A DNA stretch of 64,000 nucleotides. It comes from Nicotiana tabacum. Taxonomy: Eukaryota; Streptophyta; Magnoliopsida; Solanales; Solanaceae. Below are positions 59,160 to 64,000 of this stretch, piece by piece; position 1 is the stretch's first letter, and each line of letters opens with the position of its first letter. The notes under the pieces were generated by a model that did no database searches, was not told where the DNA came from, and worked only from the letters and a program-made list of their open reading frames with translations. The position numbers and the translations under genes are program-made. Where the stretch lies: assembly GCF_000715075.1 (NCBI RefSeq), contig NC_134081.1:109790108-109854107 (forward strand), written 5' to 3'.

Positions 59160-59345
59160 TATTAATACCGGGTTCAATTGAACCCAGTATTTTTGATGTT
59201 GAGTATAAATTTATATATAAAAATCTAATAAAATTGTAATAAATAGTAGCTCCGAACTCATAGCTTTAAAAAAAATAAAGAATTCAATACTAAAAACCCT
59301 TATAGGTTGAATCCATAAAGTTTAATCTTGGATCCGCCACTACCT
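59160..59345 (-). repeat. Dispersed repeat, related to 41196-41340
   Basis: Minus-strand reading runs from ggcggatccaagattaaact to the palindromic gggttcaattgaaccc. It is the same family, in opposite orientation, as the copy in the glycosyltransferase intron. Confidence 0.5.
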
Positions 59346-59684
59346 GCATGAATTCGAATTAGTCTGACATCAATGTGAATATCAGATTCGAACGAAAAAC
59401 AAAAAAAAAAATTGATTTTACAAAATCAGAAAATATGGTAGAATAGTCTGAGTTAACTATAGTATATACTCTTCCTGAAATGAAAACTCTTATATATTTA
59501 ATTTATTACTTAATTAAGTCTAACAAAATAACCCAAAAAAGAAGGTGCATGAAAAAGTAGTCTAAAATTGTTAAACAATGACCATTTTGTCCTATAGTGG
59601 CAATATGGTCTTTCTAACCACATTCCAATTTTCCCCACGAAAATCATGCTTAGAAACAAGATACCCCCTGCATTCACAAACTCC

Positions 59685-59691
59685 TATAAAT
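59685..59691 (+). promoter_or_regulatory. TATA box of the B-box gene
   Basis: tataaat in the context ctcctataaatggcc lies 60 bp before the ATG at 59751. Its position makes the longer open frame starting at 59646 implausible as the coding start. Confidence 0.6.
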
Positions 59692-59750
59692 GGCCACTCT
59701 CAACCACAATTTGTGGCATCTCTATTTTCTTCAAATTACAAGACTTAAAA

Positions 59751-60125
59751 ATGTGTCAAGGAAGAAACGAAGGTGAAGAGGATAGTACACTAAAAACTTA
59801 TTGCCTGAAAGAGGGAAAGGCAAATATTGGCTCTAAAATTTATTGTGAGCTGTGTAGTTCAGAAGCTTCTGTTTATTGTCAAGCCGACGATGCTTATCTT
59901 TGCTGGAAATGCGACAAATGGGTTCATGGGGCTAATTTCTTGGCTCAGAGACATGTAAGGTGCCTTCTTTGCGGTGTTTGCCGGAGCTTGACGCGACGGT
60001 TTCTGGTCGGAACTTCGTCGGAGGTGATTTTGCCTACGGTTTTTACTTTGGGACAGAGAAGTAGAAGGAGAGATGCTGATTCTGAATCAACTGACTCCAG
60101 AAAAGAGCCTTTCTTGTTTCTTTGA
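59751..60125 (+). CDS. Single B-box zinc-finger microprotein (BBX30/31, miP1-like)
   Basis: A 124-residue protein in one exon. The B-box at residues ~32-70 reads CELCSSEASVYCQADDAYLC, then WKCDKWVHG and ahead to QRH. This gives C-x2-C-x7-C-x7-C-x2-C-x4-H-x8-H, all ligands present. There is no second B-box and no CCT domain. After a basic RRFLVG stretch the tail is Arg/Ser/Asp-rich and ends PFLFL at the extreme C-terminus. In Arabidopsis the short BBX30/31 proteins (miP1b/a) bind CONSTANS through the B-box and recruit TOPLESS through a terminal PF(V/L)FL motif, delaying flowering; others in this group act in light signalling. By analogy this is a nuclear adaptor that does not bind DNA. The start at 59751 is chosen because a TATA box lies 60 bp upstream. 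No breaks are seen; this is the most intact gene in the window. Confidence 0.9.
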   Translation: MCQGRNEGEEDSTLKTYCLKEGKANIGSKIYCELCSSEASVYCQADDAYLCWKCDKWVHGANFLAQRHVRCLLCGVCRSLTRRFLVGTSSEVILPTVFTLGQRSRRRDADSESTDSRKEPFLFL

Positions 60126-60884
60126 TGTGTTAAGTTTTTTTTTCCATGGTTCCAATTATTCCAAATGAATAGCTAGCAAAGAACTTCGGACTACTACATG
60201 ATATATGCATCAAGTTGCTTTTCTTCTCTTTTGCTTTAATTTCGGTCTTGGATTAATTCTAGAGTAATGTAAATTCATGATTGTATAATATTAGCGGTTA
60301 ATTTAATGGATAATAATTCAACTCATCGCACTAAAGTTACTAAATATTCTTGTAATAAGAGAATCACTCAAGTTTACCTAAAAACACATAGTGTAGTCCA
60401 TGTGACTTGTGAGGGAAGGGGTGACATTTTTTTTAAAATCTTGTTAAATTTATAGTAATTTTTGTCTTTTACACTTTATAATTTGATGTTTAAAGAACGA
60501 AACATAAGCCAATTTTTCCAAATTTCAATTTAAGTAATATTAGGGTCAACAATGATTTAACAAATTATCTAAAAAAACAAATATACGAGTAAAATGTTCA
60601 AAAACACCAGGTTATGGTAGAAAGTCAGTAGATTGTTGAAAGTTTTTCCTTTTCTATTCAGTACTCAGTAGTATTAGTAGCTCATGTACTTTCATATTCT
60701 TAGATCTATATTACATCATGTTGTTTAGTTCACTTCAGTTATCGTCCCCTCTTGTTACTATTTGGAACTATTTATTCTTTTATTCCTCTTTTTCTTCTCT
60801 CTTCATATTCTTTCTTTTTCTTCTCCTCTAGTCTTCTTTCTTTCTCACCTTTTATGAGTCGAGAGTCCATTGGAAATAACTTCT

Positions 60885-60959
60885 ACCTTCATTAGGTAAG
60901 GGTAAGACCTGCGTACACACTATCCTGCTCGGACCCGCACTTATGAGAATATACTGGGT

Positions 60960-60991
<32 letters not shown>

Positions 60992-61003
60992 ATTGTTGTT
61001 GTT
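60885..61003 (+). mobile_element. (TTG)n-tailed SINE/RTE-type retroposon 3' end
   Basis: ggtaagggtaagacctgcgt, then acacactatcctgctcggac and a tail of about ten TTG/TTA triplets. It is the same 3' end type as the minus-strand copy at 40395. The sequence upstream (60640-60885) may be its body, but the 5' end is not defined. 61004-61813 contains no gene and may hold the copia-4 3' LTR, whose edges I could not set. Confidence 0.65.
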
Positions 61004-61813
61004 AAATAACTGGTTCTAAGGGTTCGTGTGATTATCAGGATGAGATCAACATGGATATCCCGTCTGATTAGCTATCCCACTTTTTTTATAGAACAATTAA
61101 CTAGATTAACAACCCATATTAATACTAAACTAAAAATAGCCCTATTCTCTTTTAACTAACCTGATTTAAACATTTAGTCTCAGACTTTACTTTTTGTAGC
61201 CAACTATCAAAATACTCTAATCTTCTTATATCTCATTCTTACACTTAATATTCCTCTTTCTCCCCTGGTACACAACCGCCACCCATCTCCTTCCAACTGC
61301 CGCAAGATTCTTTCGCTAGAAACTACACCAAATCTAGGGTTTACGAAGATTCATAGCCATTGCTTAGAAGGCGAAGAAGCTTAATGGAGGAAGTATAAGA
61401 GACTACGAAGAGCCTTTTTTTGCCAGTATAATTGGGTCTTTACGCAATTGAGAGACGAGGAGTTGGGGTATGTGGGTGGTTGAAGATCTGATCTATCTTC
61501 TTCTCTTTTTTTGTTTTCGAGATTTCCTCTTCTTCTTTTTTCCCAAATCTGCAGTTGATGAGAGTCTATACAATATTAGTGTATAATTGTTAACTTGCAA
61601 AATCAGATGAGATTGAAGAATTCATTAATGGAGGTTAGGGTTCGAGAAGCTTCTCATCAGAGAAGATTGACACCAACAGAGGAAATAAAAAATGAAATAA
61701 GTCGGTCAACTCATTAGATTTGAGCCTTTTTCTTTATATACATACCCGGTAATCCGGTCCAATACCATATACAAAACATCACTCCACAACTCAAACTAAA
61801 AGAAAAGGAAAGG

Positions 61814-62420
61814 CTATTCTATAAAGAAAATATTCTGGCACAAATAAATATGTATTGGCCCGGAGGCCAAGCTTTCATGTTCTTGACTTTGGGCCTGAGG
61901 CCAAATACGCAGATAGTCCAACACCTCCTTCAAGCTGAATAACACCTTCAACTTGCCCAGGAATGAATGATGGAGTGCACCAGGCAATGGTTTGGTGAAT
62001 ACATCAGCATGTTTTTGAGTAGTAGGTACATGATGTAACTGAATCATCCCTTCAAGCAACTTAGTCCGAATGAAGTGACAATCCACCTCTATGTGTTTGG
62101 TGCGCTCGTGAAATATCAGATTCCTGGCTATGTGAATGGCTGCCAAATTGTCACAAAAACATAAATAAGATATGAAACAGGAATAACAATATCATGCAAC
62201 AACCTGGATAACCATGTTAATTTAGCAACTACTTTGCACACAGCACGATATTCAGCTTCAGCGGAAGACAAAGAAACCACTGGTTGCTTCTTAGACTTTC
62301 ACCCAAAAAAATGCATAAACCAGTGGCAGCCCAATCACTGTCTGAGTAGGCATTCATGGAAAGATCAGAAGAATCAGAATAAAACAAACCAACATCAGTA
62401 TTACCCTTGAGGTATCGAAG
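61814..62420 (-). pseudogene. pol: copia-4 RNase H
   Basis: Minus strand. SDSDWAAT (catalytic D), then after a frame break SSAEAEYRAVCKVVAKLTW (E), and [20 protein letters not shown] (D and the conserved tail [13 protein letters not shown]). The polyprotein tail [14 protein letters not shown] [15 protein letters not shown] is present. Frameshifts lie near 62146 and 62300. Lacking a clean frame, it is dead. Confidence 0.88.
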
Positions 62421-63304
62421 CTAGTGAAGGGCAACAACTATATGAGGAAGTCTAGGGGTCTTCAAAAATTGACTTAAGTATTGAACCCCAAAAGAAATAT
62501 CGGGTCTTGTGTGTGTTAGAAAAAGTAGCTTGCCAACAAGACTCCTATACTTTTCTAGATTAGGCAGAACATCACCAACATCAGCATGTAATTTGTTATG
62601 AAATTCCAAAGGGCTAACCACATGACTCACTTTAGAACAATTAAAATCTTTTAACAAATCAATAACAAACTTCTTTTGATTAAGGACAACACCCCCAGGT
62701 AAAACATTGACTTCAATACCCAAAAAATAGTGTAAGGACCCCAAATCGTTAATCTTAAATTCATTGTCCAGAAAATATTTCAAAGAAGCAATCTTATGCA
62801 AATCATCACCTGTGAGGATTATGTCATCAACATACACTGCTAGAATGACTAGATGACCATGGGACCCTTTAATGAATAAAGAATAGTCATTAAGGGAATG
62901 AGTGTACCCTATATAGCAAAGAGCATGAGACAATTTAGTATACTATTGTCTTGAAGCTTGCCTCAACCCATAAAGAGACTTCCTTGGTTTGTAACCAAGG
63001 GAGCAGAAGTAGAAGTAGAAGGAGCAGATGAAAGAGAAAGGCCCTGAGGCAGCTTCATTTAGACCTCTTCATCTAAATCACCATGAACGAATGCATTATT
63101 AACATCAAGTTAAAATAAATACCACTTTTTCTTAACAACAACAACAACAATAAGGCATTTAACAATAGATAATTTCATCACAGGAGAAAGAGTTTCATTA
63201 AAGTCCACCCCCTCAACTTGTGTATCCCCTCGAATAACAAGCCTAGCTTTGAATCTTTCTACACTACCATCATCCTTATACTTAATTTTATAGACCCATT
63301 CCAC
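62421..63304 (-). pseudogene. pol: copia-4 reverse transcriptase
   Basis: Minus strand. [19 protein letters not shown] and [20 protein letters not shown] (63304-63190), then a damaged palm start with stops near 63110-62945. The well-kept catalytic block AVYVDDIILTGDD (62840), LGSLHYFLGIEV and HTRPDISFGVQYLSQF (62500) follow. Breaks are at 63110, 62940 and 62420. Confidence 0.9.
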
Positions 63305-64000
63305 CCAATGGGATTCTTACCCTGTGGTAGCTCAACAATATCCCAAGTGTGGTTTGCTTCTAGAGCATCAAATTCTTTCCTCATGGCATCTTGTCAGGCT
63401 GAGATATGAGCTGCCTGGGAATATGTGTAAGGTTCAAAGTGTCCATGCTGAGTAACAGAATAAGAGAGAGAAGAGGGAAGTTGGTAAACATAATCCTTCA
63501 GATATGAGGGATGAGAATGAACTCTATTGAATTTTCTTAAAGGATGTAAGGAAGAAGAGGTTATATCAGGAGAGGCAGCAGGTACAATAGAAGGATTGAT
63601 ATCAGGATTGAAAGAAATAGGAGAAAGAGGAACCTCAGGAACAAACGCAGGTAGGACAGGAGCAGGAGAATGAGCAGGACTAGTACCGGGATTAGAGGCA
63701 GGACCAGGACCAGTAACAGGAATAGGATCAGAAGTAGTATCAAAAGGTAGGGATTGTGATGCAACACCAGGAACATCAGAAATAGGATCAGAATTAGTAG
63801 CAGGAGGTGTAGATTGTGATGCAGGTGGTAAAGAATACTTAGAGGAATCAAGGAAAGATAAATTAGAGGAAAAAGGAAAATGGTGTTCATGAAATACCAC
63901 ATCTTTAGAAATGAAACATTGTTTAGTCTGCAAATTATACAATTTGTATCCCTTTTTAGCAAAAGGGTAACCAAGAAACATACAAGGAAAAACTCTAGGG
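63305..64000 (-). pseudogene. pol: copia-4 integrase C-terminal region (runs off the window)
   Basis: Minus strand. MFLGYPFAKKGYKLYNLQTK and the VFHEHHFPFS block are the typical copia integrase C-terminal region. A long Pro/Ser/Thr-rich linker then leads into RT. The catalytic core lies outside the window. Confidence 0.85.

Noticed and set aside
59646..59750. 35-residue N-terminal extension of the B-box gene
   Set aside because: The TATA box at 59685-59691 lies inside it, so transcription probably starts after this ATG.

Overview
The window is plant nuclear DNA, almost certainly from the Solanaceae and probably Nicotiana-like. It is AT-rich and dominated by nested, decayed LTR retrotransposons whose protein sequences are of kinds I recognise from solanaceous repeats. 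It also holds (TTG)n-tailed retroposon ends, a hAT-type MITE and Helitron-like termini. Only two ordinary plant genes are visible. There is no bacterial-style gene organisation, rRNA, tRNA or CRISPR.

Layout. (1) 1-1016: non-coding, with a 382-bp hAT MITE that keeps an 8-bp target duplication. (2) 1017-27920: a Ty1/copia element (copia-1), cut in two by a 22-kb Ty3/gypsy Tat/Ogre-like element at 4213-26358. The Ogre-like element has 3.6-3.9 kb LTRs, an extra ORF1, gag, protease, a spliceosomal-type intron, RT-RNase H, a second (archaeal-type) RNase H, integrase, and a 3.5-kb 3' untranslated region with two large tandem arrays. (3) 28810-about 35250: a short-LTR copia fragment (copia-3) interrupted by a nearly full-length copia (copia-2), whose 5' LTR region carries an inverted piece of its own RT type. 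(4) 35250-43002: single-copy-like sequence with a minus-strand DUF604/GT31-type glycosyltransferase gene. Its first intron (39047-41464) is filled with small repeats. (5) 43003-56437: a second Tat-type gypsy element (gypsy-3), carrying a 2.8-kb solo LTR nested in its gag and an antisense, intron-containing accessory gene in its 3' region. (6) 56438-61800: intergenic DNA with one intact-looking small B-box zinc-finger gene (59751-60125). (7) 61814-64000: the 3' half of a minus-strand copia element (copia-4) that runs off the window.

All retroelement ORFs are broken by stops or frameshifts, so they are annotated as pseudogenes. Most stops are the kind expected from C-to-T decay (CAG/CAA to TAG/TAA, TGG to TAG/TGA). 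Relative order of events follows from nesting: copia-1 before the Ogre-like element, copia-3 before copia-2, gypsy-3 before the solo LTR.

Four things stand out. A roughly 60-bp non-coding motif recurs four times between the modules of the Ogre-like element. The antisense accessory gene of gypsy-3 has two frame-preserving introns. The Ogre-like element has a perfect 5-bp target duplication next to a 5' LTR that lacks its first ~280 bp. The B-box microprotein ends in a PFLFL motif of the kind that recruits TOPLESS. All family names are from reading the sequence and from memory of the families; no database search was run.
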